DNA of 64,000 bases from an uncultured Candidatus Melainabacteria bacterium (GTDB lineage Bacteria; Cyanobacteriota; Vampirovibrionia; Gastranaerophilales; Gastranaerophilaceae). Below are positions 26,731-36,376 of this stretch, piece by piece. A model generated the notes under the pieces. The model saw nothing but the letters and a program-made list of their open reading frames with translations. It was not told the DNA's origin and did no database searches. The DNA lies in the NCBI GenBank assembly GCA_934718275.1, contig CAKUZD010000001.1, forward strand, positions 62,001 to 126,000, read 5' to 3'. The position numbers were made by a program, and so were the translations under genes. The first letter of the stretch is position 1. Each line of letters begins with the position of its first letter.

Positions 26731-27990
26731 TTGATTAAAGACAAGGTTTCAAAATTCATAAAAAAATATAATTTATCAGGCACATTTATCGTAGCATTTT
26801 CAGGCGGATATGATTCAATGTGCCTGTTAGATATTCTACACAAGATGAATTGCGATGTAGTTGCTATTCACCTAAATCATAATTGGCGTGGAGACGAAAG
26901 TCGTAAAGAAGAACAAAATTGCAAAAATTTTACCCTGAAAAACAATATTAAATACTACACAGAAACTCTGCCGGAAAATATCGAAAAAACAGAAACAGCA
27001 GCAAGAGAAGCCAGATATGATTTTTTTAAACGTTGTGCTCTAAAATTTAATTCTGATATTGTCTTTACAGCACATAATTTTGACGATAATGCAGAAACCG
27101 TTTTATACAGAATTACTAAGGGTACGGGCATTACAGGACTGCAAGGGATTGCAGAACATAGAGATATATTTTACAGACCCTTATTAAATATTGAGCGAAA
27201 AGATATTGAACTTTATTGTAAAGAAAATAATTTAGCTCCCAATATAGATAGTTCAAATAAAAACACCAAGTACAAACGTAATTTAATAAGACAAAAAATA
27301 ATTCCACTATTAAGAGAAATTAATCCAAATGTTATTGAGTCTATAAATTCTTTATCAAATCTTGCAAAAGAAAATAACAAATTTATAAATGAAAAAATTT
27401 CTACAAATTTATTAACAGCCACGGAAGTGGAACAAAAATATATAATACATAATCTATTAATCCAAAATAATATTGATTATGATAGGGAAAAAATCGAAAA
27501 TATTCAAAATTTTGTAAATGAGAACAAACATTCTAAATCCGGCAAAACAATCTCTTTAACAAAAAATTTATGGTTATTTGTGAATGAAAATAAAACTGAG
27601 ATAATAACTGACACAACAAATAATTTCTTGGCAGTAACAATTAACCAATGCGGAACATACGAATTTGGAAATAAAACTTTTACAATAAAACCATGTGATA
27701 AAATTCCAACAAAATACCCGTATGACAGAGAAAAAAAAGCATATATTCATACTGATAAAATAGATTTTATCCTTCGCTATAGACTCGCAGGAGATAGAAT
27801 TCATCCTCTCGGAAGCAAAGGAACACAAAAATTAAAAAAATACCTGAATGAGAAAAAAATCCCTCAACATGAAAAAGATAATCTTGTTCTTCTTTGTAAA
27901 GATAATAACGTTTTGTGGGTTGCAGGTTATGGAATAAGTGAAGATATAAAAGTTGTAAATAAACCGACACATGTGATAACATTAAAATAA
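26731..27990 (+). CDS. tilS: tRNA(Ile)-lysidine synthetase
   Basis: A 419-residue PP-loop enzyme that ligates lysine to C34 of tRNA-Ile(CAU), changing its codon from AUG to AUA. The PP-loop is SGGYDS (24-29). HLNHNWRGDESRKEE, TAHNFDDNAETVLYR and RNLIRQKIIPLL follow, and the C-terminal TilS domain contains RLAGDRIHPLGSKGTQKLKKYL. It starts with TTG directly after the preceding stop codon, suggesting coupled translation. The tilS-hpt order is widely conserved. Confidence 0.93.
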   Translation: MIKDKVSKFIKKYNLSGTFIVAFSGGYDSMCLLDILHKMNCDVVAIHLNHNWRGDESRKEEQNCKNFTLKNNIKYYTETLPENIEKTETAAREARYDFFKRCALKFNSDIVFTAHNFDDNAETVLYRITKGTGITGLQGIAEHRDIFYRPLLNIERKDIELYCKENNLAPNIDSSNKNTKYKRNLIRQKIIPLLREINPNVIESINSLSNLAKENNKFINEKISTNLLTATEVEQKYIIHNLLIQNNIDYDREKIENIQNFVNENKHSKSGKTISLTKNLWLFVNENKTEIITDTTNNFLAVTINQCGTYEFGNKTFTIKPCDKIPTKYPYDREKKAYIHTDKIDFILRYRLAGDRIHPLGSKGTQKLKKYLNEKKIPQHEKDNLVLLCKDNNVLWVAGYGISEDIKVVNKPTHVITLK

Positions 27991-28012
27991 ATTTTATAAG
28001 AAAGGTTTGGTT

Positions 28013-28552
28013 ATGGATATAAATAAATTAAAAATTTTATTTACTGAAAAAGAAATACAAGAACGAATAAAAGAATTGGCTACAGATATGAATGAGTTTT
28101 ATAATGGAGAAGAAGTAATTGCAATATGTGTTCTGAAAGGAGCAGTAATGTTTGCGGTTGATTTAATAAAACACTTAAAAATGCCACTCAAACTTGAATT
28201 TATAAGATTATCAAGTTATAACGGAGGAACAACAACTACAGGCAAAGTGAATGCTGTTGATATATCACTACCTGATTTGAATGGTAAAAATGTTTTGATT
28301 ATTGAAGATATAGTTGATACAGGATTGACTGCAAAATTTTTACTGGACTTTTTACACTGCAATTTTTACACAAAATCAATTAAATTTTGCTCTCTTTTAG
28401 ACAAAAAAATCACAAGAATTGCTGATGTTGATGCTGATTATTATGGTTTTGAAGTAGATGATAAATTTTTAATCGGATATGGACTTGACTATGATGGATA
28501 CTACAGAAACCTAAGATACATAGGTTATATGGAAAAATCTGATTTGGAGTAA
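28013..28552 (+). CDS. hpt: hypoxanthine phosphoribosyltransferase
   Basis: A 179-residue type I phosphoribosyltransferase that salvages hypoxanthine and guanine to IMP/GMP using PRPP. The PRPP loop is VLIIEDIVDTGLTAK. CVLKGAVMFAVDLI and FLIGYGLDYDGYYRNLRYIG complete the family pattern. The ATG at 28013 follows AAGAAAGGTTTGG; a TTG two codons earlier is less likely. It lies 22 bases after tilS in the same operon. Confidence 0.93.
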   Translation: MDINKLKILFTEKEIQERIKELATDMNEFYNGEEVIAICVLKGAVMFAVDLIKHLKMPLKLEFIRLSSYNGGTTTTGKVNAVDISLPDLNGKNVLIIEDIVDTGLTAKFLLDFLHCNFYTKSIKFCSLLDKKITRIADVDADYYGFEVDDKFLIGYGLDYDGYYRNLRYIGYMEKSDLE

Positions 28553-28555
28553 ACA

Positions 28556-29647
28556 TTGAACAGATTTGAACAAACAAATGAAATATTAAGAGAATTCTAC
28601 CAAATAGAACCTGATAATATTGAAAATGGGATATTTATTGTTCTCAAAAAACTAATAAACTTTAAATCAGGCTACATTTTTTTCTCAAATTCTAAAAAGT
28701 ACGAATACGCTTTTAAGCCTAAGGTAACCCAAATTTCTCAAATTAAAGATAATTATATTTGCGAAAATTTATTTTTTAAAAAAGCTCAATTCGGACAAAT
28801 TGTTATTACAGGAGAAAAATTCACAGATATTGATAAAAAAATTTTTAAAACCTGCTCAATTATAATATCTAATATTATAAGAGATTTTGAAGTTTCCAAA
28901 GTTATAAAAATCCAACTAAAAGCCCTACAAGACGGATATTTAGAAATTCAACAAAAGAACAAAAAAATTAAAGCATCTGAGCAAATAAAAACAAAGTTTA
29001 TATCACATATTTCCCACGAATTTCGAACACCAATAAATTCTATTTTAGGCTATTCAGAACTATTGGGAGAAGAATTTGCAGGTAGTTTAACACCAAAACA
29101 AAAAGAATTTGTAAATGACATAAAAATTTCATCATTACATCTGTTGGGAATGGTAAATGAAATACTTGACATATCAAAAATTGATTCGGGAACAATAAAA
29201 TTAAATTTAAGCGAATTCAGTATAAAAAACGGTATTCAAGAAGTTTTAAATATCGTTAAACCACTACTAATTCAAAAACAACAAGAGTTAAAAACAGAAA
29301 TTCCTGATTTAATAATCAAGGCAGATTATCAAAAATTTCAGCAAATTCTATTTAATCTTTTAAGTAATGCCATTAAATATACACAAGAAAATGGAACGAT
29401 AAAAATATATTGTTTAAAAGAAAATAACTCAATAAAAATTTCTGTAACAGATAATGGAATAGGAATAGCTAAAAAAGACTTAAAAAAAATATTTAGAAGA
29501 TTTGAACAAATAGGGGAAACCAAACAAAATTCCACAGGGCTTGGACTCTCCATAACCAAAGAACTCGTAAATATGCATAACGGGAACATAAATGTTACAA
29601 GTACCCCCAAAAAGGGAACAATATTTACAGTAGAATTTCCGCAATAG
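28556..29647 (+). CDS. soluble sensor histidine kinase
   Basis: A 363-residue histidine kinase. The N-terminal 110 residues may be a small GAF-like sensor. A coiled coil leads to HisKA with the phospho-acceptor in ISHEFRTPINSILG (H154), then HATPase_c with N box LLSNAIKYT, G1 DNGIGI and G2 TGLGLSI. No membrane helix is predicted, so it senses a cytoplasmic signal or partner. No response regulator is adjacent; RpaB is encoded 16 kb away and pairing is unproven. TTG is the start codon, three bases after hpt. Confidence 0.9.
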   Translation: MNRFEQTNEILREFYQIEPDNIENGIFIVLKKLINFKSGYIFFSNSKKYEYAFKPKVTQISQIKDNYICENLFFKKAQFGQIVITGEKFTDIDKKIFKTCSIIISNIIRDFEVSKVIKIQLKALQDGYLEIQQKNKKIKASEQIKTKFISHISHEFRTPINSILGYSELLGEEFAGSLTPKQKEFVNDIKISSLHLLGMVNEILDISKIDSGTIKLNLSEFSIKNGIQEVLNIVKPLLIQKQQELKTEIPDLIIKADYQKFQQILFNLLSNAIKYTQENGTIKIYCLKENNSIKISVTDNGIGIAKKDLKKIFRRFEQIGETKQNSTGLGLSITKELVNMHNGNINVTSTPKKGTIFTVEFPQ

Positions 29648-29649
29648 AG

Positions 29650-29678
29650 TTGTTTTTTATTAAAAAATATGATATAAT
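29650..29678 (+). promoter_or_regulatory. sigma-70-type promoter
   Basis: TTGTTT (29650-29655), a 17-base spacer and TATAAT (29673-29678). It drives the membrane protein gene at 29719 with a leader of about 34 bases. Confidence 0.75.
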
Positions 29679-29718
29679 AAAAACAGATTTATTTATATTA
29701 TGAGAGGAATTGAAAGTT

Positions 29719-30435
29719 ATGGCATCTATTAAAGACGCATTTGAGGAATCGTTTCAAGACAATAATGCAATTATTAAATACATTATTTTTGCATTACCGG
29801 TATTTTACAGTGTATATCTTTATTCAGAAAACAACTTAGCCGGTTTTTGGACAATGGCTATTATCACTTACTTAATATTATTTGGCATATTCATCAAATG
29901 TACAGCAAATGTTAGAAACGGAAAAGATGCGGTATTACCTTCATTCAACATTTTTGCAATATTATGGGCAGGTATAAAAGGAACAATTGCTCTTGGTCCT
30001 TCTATTGCAATTAACAGTTTTCTTGCAATTAAAATTTGTGAATTTCTTCCAAACGTATTTACAGAACCAAATACCTTATTAGTATTCCAATGCATAGTTT
30101 GGGCTTTGTTTGGTTCGTTTATGTTAACTGGTTATTTATGTTATGCAAAAAGTTTTAAGATAGCAGATGCATACAACTTCAAAACAATATCCGAATCTTG
30201 TATTGATATATTGGTAGCCGTACTATTTATGATTCCACAAGTTGTAATTGCAAACGCAATTTTAATAGTTCCTGTTTCTTATGTAATATGGGTATTTTTC
30301 GGGTTACCACATCCGACAGCAATTTTTTATTGGTGCATGATTTTAGTATTTAACTTGGCTATGTGCGGTCATTACCTTGCTCAATTAGATTATGAAGCTA
30401 TTGGTTCAAAGGAAAATTCTGATAAAATCATATAA
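29719..30435 (+). CDS. polytopic membrane protein, DUF4013-like
   Basis: A 238-residue protein with about six hydrophobic helices and short polar ends. It starts MASIKDAFEESFQDNNAIIKYIIF, has a middle region of glycine-containing helices and ends in a charged tail. The layout resembles DUF4013-type membrane proteins; function is unknown and no transporter signature was found. The ATG at 29719 is favoured over the TTG at 29710 because of the GAGAGGAATTG ribosome binding site. A terminator follows. Confidence 0.7.
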   Translation: MASIKDAFEESFQDNNAIIKYIIFALPVFYSVYLYSENNLAGFWTMAIITYLILFGIFIKCTANVRNGKDAVLPSFNIFAILWAGIKGTIALGPSIAINSFLAIKICEFLPNVFTEPNTLLVFQCIVWALFGSFMLTGYLCYAKSFKIADAYNFKTISESCIDILVAVLFMIPQVVIANAILIVPVSYVIWVFFGLPHPTAIFYWCMILVFNLAMCGHYLAQLDYEAIGSKENSDKII

Positions 30436-30459
30436 TAGTTCAAATTTTACAAACAAAAA

Positions 30460-30496
30460 AACAAGAGGCTTAAAATTTAAACCTCTTGTTTTTTAT
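30460..30496 (+). terminator. Rho-independent terminator
   Basis: AACAAGAGG (30460-30468) pairs with CCTCTTGTT (30482-30490), followed by a T-run. The left A-run allows use on the minus strand too. Confidence 0.85.
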
Positions 30497-30507
30497 TTTA
30501 CCATATA

Positions 30508-30618
30508 TTAATAATCCATTACCCAACCATTTTCTATAATTCTTGCAGCACACCCTGAACCATACGTAGATTTTTCCTCACTTGAACTAATATTATAAAA
30601 AACATATAATAGTGTCAT
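30508..30618 (-). pseudogene. C-terminal remnant of a type IV pilin-like gene
   Basis: A 36-codon minus-strand frame between the uvrB stop and the terminator ends STYGSGCAARIIENGWVMDY. This closely resembles the C-terminus of the intact pilin-like protein at 55869-56555 (YGCFGKVLNDGWEIKY): Gly-x-Cys, a basic/hydrophobic core and N/D-G-W-x-M/I-x-Y. The frame is blocked upstream by TAA, and there is no prepilin N-terminus, so this looks like the 3' end of a deleted pilin gene. Confidence 0.55.
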
Positions 30619-30664
30619 TTGTTCGATTATCTGAATTTATATCAATATATAACCAACTAACCTC

Positions 30665-32650
30665 TTATTCCAACATTTCTCGTAATTTTTTCAACTTATC
30701 TCTTATTTCGGCAGCTCTTTCAAAATCTAAAATTTTTGCCGCCTTATGCATATCTTTTTCTAATTTATCTATAAGTTTAGGTAAATCTTTTTTATCTATC
30801 CCCATATCAACCATTTCTTCTGCAACAATATCCTCCAAATCCCTATAACTTGCAACCAAAGATAACAAATTATTTTCAATCGGTTTTTTAATTGTTTGAG
30901 GAATAATTCCATACTTTTTGTTATAATTCATTTGGATTTTTCTACGTCTTTCTGTTTCTGTAATAGCTTTTTCCATAGAATCAGTCATTCTATCTGCATA
31001 CATAATAACTTCTCCGCATGCATTACGCGCTGCACGGCCTATAGTTTGAATTAAACTTGTTTCAGAACGCAGAAAACCTTCCTTATCCGCGTCCATTATA
31101 GCAACCAAAGAAACTTCCGGAATATCCAAACCTTCTCTCAATAAATTTACACCTATAAGGACATCAAATTCTCCCAAACGCAAATCTCTTAAAATTTCTA
31201 CACGTTCAAGAGACTGTATTTCACTATGCAAATAACGGACTTTAATTCCTTCTTGCATAAAGAAATCCGTTAAATCCTCTGCCATACGCTTTGTTAAAGT
31301 CGTAATTAAAACCCGTTCATTTTTTTCTGTTCGTTTTTGAATTTCAATTTTCAAATCATTAATTTGAGATTCAATCGGGCGAACAGATATTTTAGGGTCA
31401 ACAAGCCCCGTAGGGCGAATAATTTGTTCAACTAATTGAGAAGAAGTCTCTCTTTCAAATTCTGCAGGAGTTGCTGATATATATATTTTTTGGTGAACTT
31501 TATTAAAAAATTCTTCACTCTTTAATGGTCTGTTATCTCTTGCACAAGGCAATCTAAACCCATAATCAATCAACGTGTTTTTTCTGGAAGCATCCCCATG
31601 ATACATTCCTTTTAATTGAGGTAAAGTAACATGTGACTCATCAATTACCGTCAAAAAATCCCCTTGAAAATAGTCTAAAAGAGTTGCGGGAGCCGAGCCA
31701 ACAGGTCTACGTTCTATTATTCTGGAATAATTTTCAATTCCTGAGCAATAGCCCATTTCTTTAATCATTTCTATATCGTATTTGACTCGCTGTTCCAATC
31801 TTTGGGCTTCCACAAGCTTATTTTGACCTTGTAATTCCATTAATCTATGTTGTAATTCTTCACGGATTAATCTAATTGTTTCATCAACATTTTCATCATT
31901 AGATACATAATGAACCGCAGGATATATTACAACAGATTGAGGAGTCTCAATTATTTCTCCGGTAACATTATCAATTTTTACAATTTTTTCAATTTCATCT
32001 CCAAAAAAGTAAATCCTTGTAATAATTTTTTCATAGGCAGGCATAATTTCAACAATATCGCCTCTAGCTCTAAATGTTGAGCGTTCTAATACCAAATCAT
32101 TTCTGGTATACTGTACGCTTACCAAATGTTTTAAAAGAACATCCCTTTCTACTTCATCCCCAACTTTTAGCTCAACAGAACCTTTAAAATAATTTTCCGG
32201 CAACCCTAAACCATAAATACAACTAACGGAAGCTACTATAATAACATCATTTCGTTCATATAAACATCTTGTTGCATTGTGCCTTAAACGGTCAATTTCT
32301 TCATTTATAGAAGCAGATTTTTCTATAAACGTATCCGTGCGCGGAATATAAGCCTCAGGTTGGTAATAATCGTAATAACTTATAAAATACTCCACAGCAT
32401 TATCAGGAAATAACTCTCGAAATTCATTATATAACTGCGCTGCCAAAGTTTTATTATGAGCTATTATCAGCGTTGGCTTTTGAATTTTTTCAATAACATT
32501 TGCAATCGTGAATGTTTTACCTGATCCTGTTATCCCTAAAAGCGTTTGTGCATCATCTCCGGCATTAATTCCATCAACAAGTTCTTTAATAGCTTTTGGT
32601 TGATCTCCTGCCGGTTTATATTTGGAACATATTTTAAATTTTCTCTCCAT
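30665..32650 (-). CDS. uvrB: excinuclease ABC subunit B
   Basis: A 661-residue DNA repair helicase-like protein that, with UvrA, verifies lesions and loads UvrC. Walker A is GITGSGKT, the beta-hairpin region contains [25 protein letters not shown] is present, and motif VI is QTIGRAAR. The C-terminal UVR motif ([20 protein letters not shown]) contacts UvrC. I prefer the ATG at 32650 to the one at 32665: a TATAAT ends exactly six bases before it, which predicts a leaderless mRNA. Neither start has a Shine-Dalgarno sequence. Confidence 0.96.
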   Translation of the reverse strand: MERKFKICSKYKPAGDQPKAIKELVDGINAGDDAQTLLGITGSGKTFTIANVIEKIQKPTLIIAHNKTLAAQLYNEFRELFPDNAVEYFISYYDYYQPEAYIPRTDTFIEKSASINEEIDRLRHNATRCLYERNDVIIVASVSCIYGLGLPENYFKGSVELKVGDEVERDVLLKHLVSVQYTRNDLVLERSTFRARGDIVEIMPAYEKIITRIYFFGDEIEKIVKIDNVTGEIIETPQSVVIYPAVHYVSNDENVDETIRLIREELQHRLMELQGQNKLVEAQRLEQRVKYDIEMIKEMGYCSGIENYSRIIERRPVGSAPATLLDYFQGDFLTVIDESHVTLPQLKGMYHGDASRKNTLIDYGFRLPCARDNRPLKSEEFFNKVHQKIYISATPAEFERETSSQLVEQIIRPTGLVDPKISVRPIESQINDLKIEIQKRTEKNERVLITTLTKRMAEDLTDFFMQEGIKVRYLHSEIQSLERVEILRDLRLGEFDVLIGVNLLREGLDIPEVSLVAIMDADKEGFLRSETSLIQTIGRAARNACGEVIMYADRMTDSMEKAITETERRRKIQMNYNKKYGIIPQTIKKPIENNLLSLVASYRDLEDIVAEEMVDMGIDKKDLPKLIDKLEKDMHKAAKILDFERAAEIRDKLKKLREMLE

Positions 32651-32656
32651 AACAAA

Positions 32657-32684
32657 ATTATACATTAAGCAAAAATACTAGCAA
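32657..32684 (-). promoter_or_regulatory. leaderless promoter of uvrB
   Basis: Minus strand: TTGCTA (32684-32679), a 16-base spacer and TATAAT (32662-32657), then six bases to the ATG at 32650. The +1 falls on the A of the start codon. The -35 shares its bases with the divergent plus-strand TAGCAA element. Confidence 0.6.
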
Positions 32685-32708
32685 AAAATTTTTTTACGAG
32701 TTTATATA
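32679..32708 (+). promoter_or_regulatory. TAGCAA-class promoter
   Basis: TAGCAA (32679-32684), then AAAATTTTTTTACGAGTT as an 18-base spacer and TATATA (32703-32708). The predicted start is about 32715, 14 bases before the TTG at 32729. This is the clearest copy of the TAGCAA/T-tract/ACGxG element, and it overlaps the uvrB promoter on the other strand. Confidence 0.45.
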
Positions 32709-32728
32709 TACTTGCCTAAAGTTACACC

Positions 32729-33853
32729 TTGACATGGTACAAAAAATTGATTAATGATGTTTGTACAATAAATCACGCTCGCGAAAAGCTGAATAATAAC
32801 CCAAACATAAACAGTAAACCTAAAAAAAAGCATAAATATCAAGATCCGCTTAATAAGAAGGTACCTGTTTTGATGTCGTACTCTAATGAAATAGGTACGG
32901 CTATTTCAGAAATTGCTCCTAAACTTGGTGCTGCTTTATGGGCTCCTACATTTATGTACTTAGGTGCTGATATTTACGATAAATACAAAAATGATAAAGA
33001 CAACTACAACCCAAGCGGTAAAAGAGCTTTGAAACGTGCAATATTTCAGGGAATGACATCCCTTATAGCACTTCCTGCCGTAATTTTTGCAGCACAAAGC
33101 GCTATGTCTCCTCTTGGGAAGTTAGATAAATGGGGTATTAACGGAAACACCAAAGATGCCGTATACAAACACACCAAAAGCGTTATTGATCAAGCTCACG
33201 GTTCTGCATTAAGCAGTTATGAAGATTTCCAAAATGCAATAAAAACAACTTTAGAAAACAAAATTACTTCCAGAAAAAATGAAAAACAGACTGCAAATTT
33301 CTTCAAACGCACTTGGAACAGACTATTTACTCAAAGATACGCTTTATTGACAACAGACAAAGCAAAAATTTTAACATTTGCCGAGGACAATGCTAAAAGA
33401 ACTTTTGAAATCCTTACCGCATTAAAAGAAGATAACAAACACAAAGTTCCACATAGAATTTATAAAAAATACAAAAATATCTTACCTTTAATGAAAGAAA
33501 TGTATAAAGACGGAGATTATTCATACCAAGCAACCAGAAATGCCTTAAAAGAATATCAAAAATCATTAATTTTTAAAAACAAATTATTAAAAACATTTGG
33601 AGGTTTTACGGCTTTATTACTATTTGCGAACCCTATTAATACATTTGTAGATAAACAAATCATGAAAAAATTTATCAGTCCGGGAATAGACCAAATTTCA
33701 GACGGATTTGTTAACGAATCTAAAATGAAAACAATATTCAACAACATGGATACTGCAAAATCTAATTACGGAAAAAACGTGAGGACATCGAACCTGCTTG
33801 AGAAATTAAAGACTCAACGTGTTCTGAAACCGAACTCTCAGGAAACTCATTAA
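32729..33853 (+). CDS. lineage-specific protein with hydrophobic segments
   Basis: A 374-residue protein of unknown function. The first 45 residues are basic and Asn-rich. Hydrophobic segments occur at about 55-80 (AISEIAPKLGAALWAPTFMYLG), 108-128 (MTSLIALPAVIFAAQSA) and 292-307 (FGGFTALLLFANPI). The rest is helical and lysine-rich. The start is TTG with no good ribosome binding site; the next in-frame Met is about 48 codons downstream. The 3' end overlaps the convergent cpaF-like gene by 92 bases, so the true C-terminus is uncertain. It may be membrane-associated. Confidence 0.6.
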   Translation: MTWYKKLINDVCTINHAREKLNNNPNINSKPKKKHKYQDPLNKKVPVLMSYSNEIGTAISEIAPKLGAALWAPTFMYLGADIYDKYKNDKDNYNPSGKRALKRAIFQGMTSLIALPAVIFAAQSAMSPLGKLDKWGINGNTKDAVYKHTKSVIDQAHGSALSSYEDFQNAIKTTLENKITSRKNEKQTANFFKRTWNRLFTQRYALLTTDKAKILTFAEDNAKRTFEILTALKEDNKHKVPHRIYKKYKNILPLMKEMYKDGDYSYQATRNALKEYQKSLIFKNKLLKTFGGFTALLLFANPINTFVDKQIMKKFISPGIDQISDGFVNESKMKTIFNNMDTAKSNYGKNVRTSNLLEKLKTQRVLKPNSQETH

Positions 33854-35114
33854 TATATTGCCCTTGTGAATATTTAGAAATACATTTAACTGATAACGCA
33901 GCAGTCCTTGCCGGAGATAATTCAACTACAGAAGTAACGCACCTTTGCCCATCTTTTAATTTATTAACTTGGACAATATAATCGTAATTTGTCAAAACAT
34001 ATAATTTCGCAAGTTTTTCTGATATATTTTGTTCAGCGACTACTGCATTTACCAACTTTGAAATACATCCTTCAACAGAAGATGCATGTAAAGTATTAAT
34101 AACACCTTTTCTATCGACAATCTCTGGAATGGAATAATTTAAATCGGTTATTATATATTCAGGCTCCATTTTTATCAAACCGGATACTAAAGCACTAAAA
34201 TCTACAGATGTTCTATCTAATTTTACACGCACGGCAGAAGATAAATTATTTCCTAAAACAGGGAAATCTTCAGCTAACACACTTCTTTTTTCTGCAATTG
34301 AATCTTTTAACAAAGCATTTAATAACGTAGATTTTCCTGTATTGACATCTCCTGATATTACGATATTTTTCTTATTTTCAATCGCTGCAATTATAAAATC
34401 ATATACTTCTTTTGACAACATTGACTTATTTAACAAATAATTTACGTCACTATCAATATATTTTCTAATTGTAATATTAATACCTGAAATAGACACAGAT
34501 GGCATTATGACAGTAATAAGTAAGTTATCAATTTTAATATTCCAAACATTTTTTGAACTATCAATTTTAATTTTAGACATATTTGAAATATTATTTACTA
34601 AAAAATCTAACTGTTTAGAAGTTAACATGATTTCTGTATTTAATATCTTACCTGCAATATCAATATATACATTACTTGTCCCATTTAGAAAAATAGCAGA
34701 TACGTTTTCTTGTTTTATTAAATAATCTAATGGTCCAAAACCAACTACAGAAGAATATAAAGACGTAATTAAATTTTGTTTTTCTTCGTCTGAAAAAATA
34801 AATTCTCCATCTGACAAATGACTTTCAACAAAACTACTGATCAATTCCTTTTGTTTATTATCAGAATAATCATACCAAACAGGAATTGAATTAATTTTTT
34901 CAAGCAAAGTTTTTTTCAATTCTAATTCTATTTTAGAAATATTCAACTCTTGCTTTTTAACACTTTCCCGACTTACTTCATCTGCCTCATCAACAACATT
35001 ATCAAGAATTTCAGCTTCTGTTTTTTTAGCAGAAAACGAAAACTTAGAAGGCAATTTTATTTCAGTTTTTGTAGCTTTTTTAAACCTTGAACTCAACTTA
35101 CTACTCTGTAACAT
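33762..35114 (-). CDS. cpaF: CpaF/TadA-type secretion ATPase, divergent
   Basis: A 450-residue protein of the VirB11/TadA ATPase family that powers Tad pilus or type II/IV-like secretion. The N-terminal domain holds GFGPLDYLIKQENVSAIFLNG. Walker A is GDVNTGKST (255-263) rather than the usual GGTGSGKTT. The Walker B region reads EYIITDLNYSIPEIVD, lacking the usual GE(V/I)R, and the His box is TLHASS. These changes suggest altered or weak ATPase activity. It follows a cpaE gene after one base. No other tad genes are in view. Confidence 0.85.
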   Translation of the reverse strand: MLQSSKLSSRFKKATKTEIKLPSKFSFSAKKTEAEILDNVVDEADEVSRESVKKQELNISKIELELKKTLLEKINSIPVWYDYSDNKQKELISSFVESHLSDGEFIFSDEEKQNLITSLYSSVVGFGPLDYLIKQENVSAIFLNGTSNVYIDIAGKILNTEIMLTSKQLDFLVNNISNMSKIKIDSSKNVWNIKIDNLLITVIMPSVSISGINITIRKYIDSDVNYLLNKSMLSKEVYDFIIAAIENKKNIVISGDVNTGKSTLLNALLKDSIAEKRSVLAEDFPVLGNNLSSAVRVKLDRTSVDFSALVSGLIKMEPEYIITDLNYSIPEIVDRKGVINTLHASSVEGCISKLVNAVVAEQNISEKLAKLYVLTNYDYIVQVNKLKDGQRCVTSVVELSPARTAALSVKCISKYSQGQYINEFPESSVSEHVESLISQAGSMSSRFFRN

Positions 35115-35115
35115 C

Positions 35116-36285
35116 TTATATCCTTCCTTGTTTTTTATTTAAATTTTGTCTATAAATGTCATCAGATACCATTAAAGCTAAATTTTTACAACTTAAAGCT
35201 ACATTAGAATCAGGATTAACACTCGCGACTGGAACTCCTTTATTAATTGCAGACATCATAGTAAAGTAATTATTCGGAATTTTCCAATAAATTTTCTTTC
35301 CTAACGCTTCTTCTACATCCTCCGCCTTAATTTCATCATTTTCCATATAGCGATTTACTAAAATCTGCACCTTATCTTCTGCCAAACCGAGTTTATCAAA
35401 CAATTCCAAACAACGCTGACAATTCCTTATTGCTGGGAGATTGACTATTGAAACCAAAAAAATCAAGTCAGAATATTCTAATGCGTTCAAAGCCTTTCTT
35501 TCAAAACCTGCTGAAGTATCCACTACAACATAAGAAAAAGTATCTCTTAATATATTAAACAAACGACTAATATCCTTTGCAGGGACATCATCAACTTGTT
35601 TAAAATATGGAGGGTCTGCTAAAACATAAAGACTGGTATCTTTATATTTTTCCAATGTTGACAACAAAAAATCTTCATTCACTTTATCTAAATTTTGAAG
35701 CATATAAGAGATGTTAAAAGACGGTTTTAAATCCAAAAAAGTAGTAACATCTCCCAATTGAAAATTCAAATCAATCAATGCAATATTTTCTTTTGTAATT
35801 TTTGCCAATTCATAAGCTAAATTTGTTGCAATAGAGGTTTTGCCTACTCCACCTTTATTAGAATATACGGTAATAACACGGCATTTTGACTTTTTTTGTT
35901 TTCCTCCGGTTAAATCATTGTATAATTTTCCCAAAACTTCAAAAAACTCTTTCTTTATAATAGGGAAAGGTAAAAAATTAGCAGCTCCGACTCGCATCGC
36001 CCTAATCACTAAATCAACATCAGGCTTATCCGAGAAAGCAATTACACGACAATCAGGAAACTCCGAAGTAATTTTAGAAACAAAATTTAAAGCCTGTTCA
36101 GGATAATCAGATATATCAATAATAACAAGAACTTTCGAGAGTTCAGCTATTCCATTATAGGCTTTTGTATAATCTGACACAGAAGCTAAATATGAAAAAC
36201 TCTTAAATTCTTCCAAATATAACTTTAAAAGATTTGCTGTACTTTCTTTTTCTGCAATAACAATTGTTGGTATACTCTGACTCAT
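35116..36285 (-). CDS. cpaE: CpaE/TadZ-type MinD-like ATPase
   Basis: A 389-residue protein with an N-terminal receiver-like domain (about 1-120, no phospho-acceptor signature obvious) and a C-terminal MinD/ParA ATPase. The deviant Walker A is SNKGGVGKTSIATNLA, switch I is IDLNFQLGDVTTFL, and VVVDTSAGFE is the Walker B region. CpaE/TadZ proteins place the Tad secretion machine at the cell pole or membrane. I chose the ATG at 36285: a TACAAT box ends six bases before it, implying a leaderless start. cpaF follows after one base. Confidence 0.88.
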   Translation of the reverse strand: MSQSIPTIVIAEKESTANLLKLYLEEFKSFSYLASVSDYTKAYNGIAELSKVLVIIDISDYPEQALNFVSKITSEFPDCRVIAFSDKPDVDLVIRAMRVGAANFLPFPIIKKEFFEVLGKLYNDLTGGKQKKSKCRVITVYSNKGGVGKTSIATNLAYELAKITKENIALIDLNFQLGDVTTFLDLKPSFNISYMLQNLDKVNEDFLLSTLEKYKDTSLYVLADPPYFKQVDDVPAKDISRLFNILRDTFSYVVVDTSAGFERKALNALEYSDLIFLVSIVNLPAIRNCQRCLELFDKLGLAEDKVQILVNRYMENDEIKAEDVEEALGKKIYWKIPNNYFTMMSAINKGVPVASVNPDSNVALSCKNLALMVSDDIYRQNLNKKQGRI

Positions 36286-36291
36286 AAGGTC

Positions 36292-36320
36292 ATTGTAACA
36301 TATTTTTTGCAAAGTAGCAA
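36292..36320 (-). promoter_or_regulatory. leaderless promoter of cpaE
   Basis: Minus strand: TTGCTA (36320-36315), a 17-base spacer and TACAAT (36297-36292) in a TGTTACAAT extended -10. Six bases (GACCTT) then separate it from the ATG at 36285, so +1 falls on the start codon. Confidence 0.65.
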
Positions 36321-36376
36321 ATTAAACTCAATCTTTCTATTTTTTTGATACAATTAGAAAAAAAAAGAGAGGGATT

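Noticed and set aside
28556..29647. Histidine kinase as the partner of RpaB
   Set aside because: The genes are 16 kb apart in unrelated operons; no sequence evidence pairs them.
32729..33853. Holin-like or third glycine-zipper paralog
   Set aside because: Hydrophobic segments are too sparse, and the EIPxxxxAxK motif is missing.
33762..35114. SFSA in the CpaF N-terminus (residues 26-29) as an F-x-A tag
   Set aside because: It lies deeper in the chain within a lysine-rich segment, and the gene lacks the TAGCAA element; probably chance.
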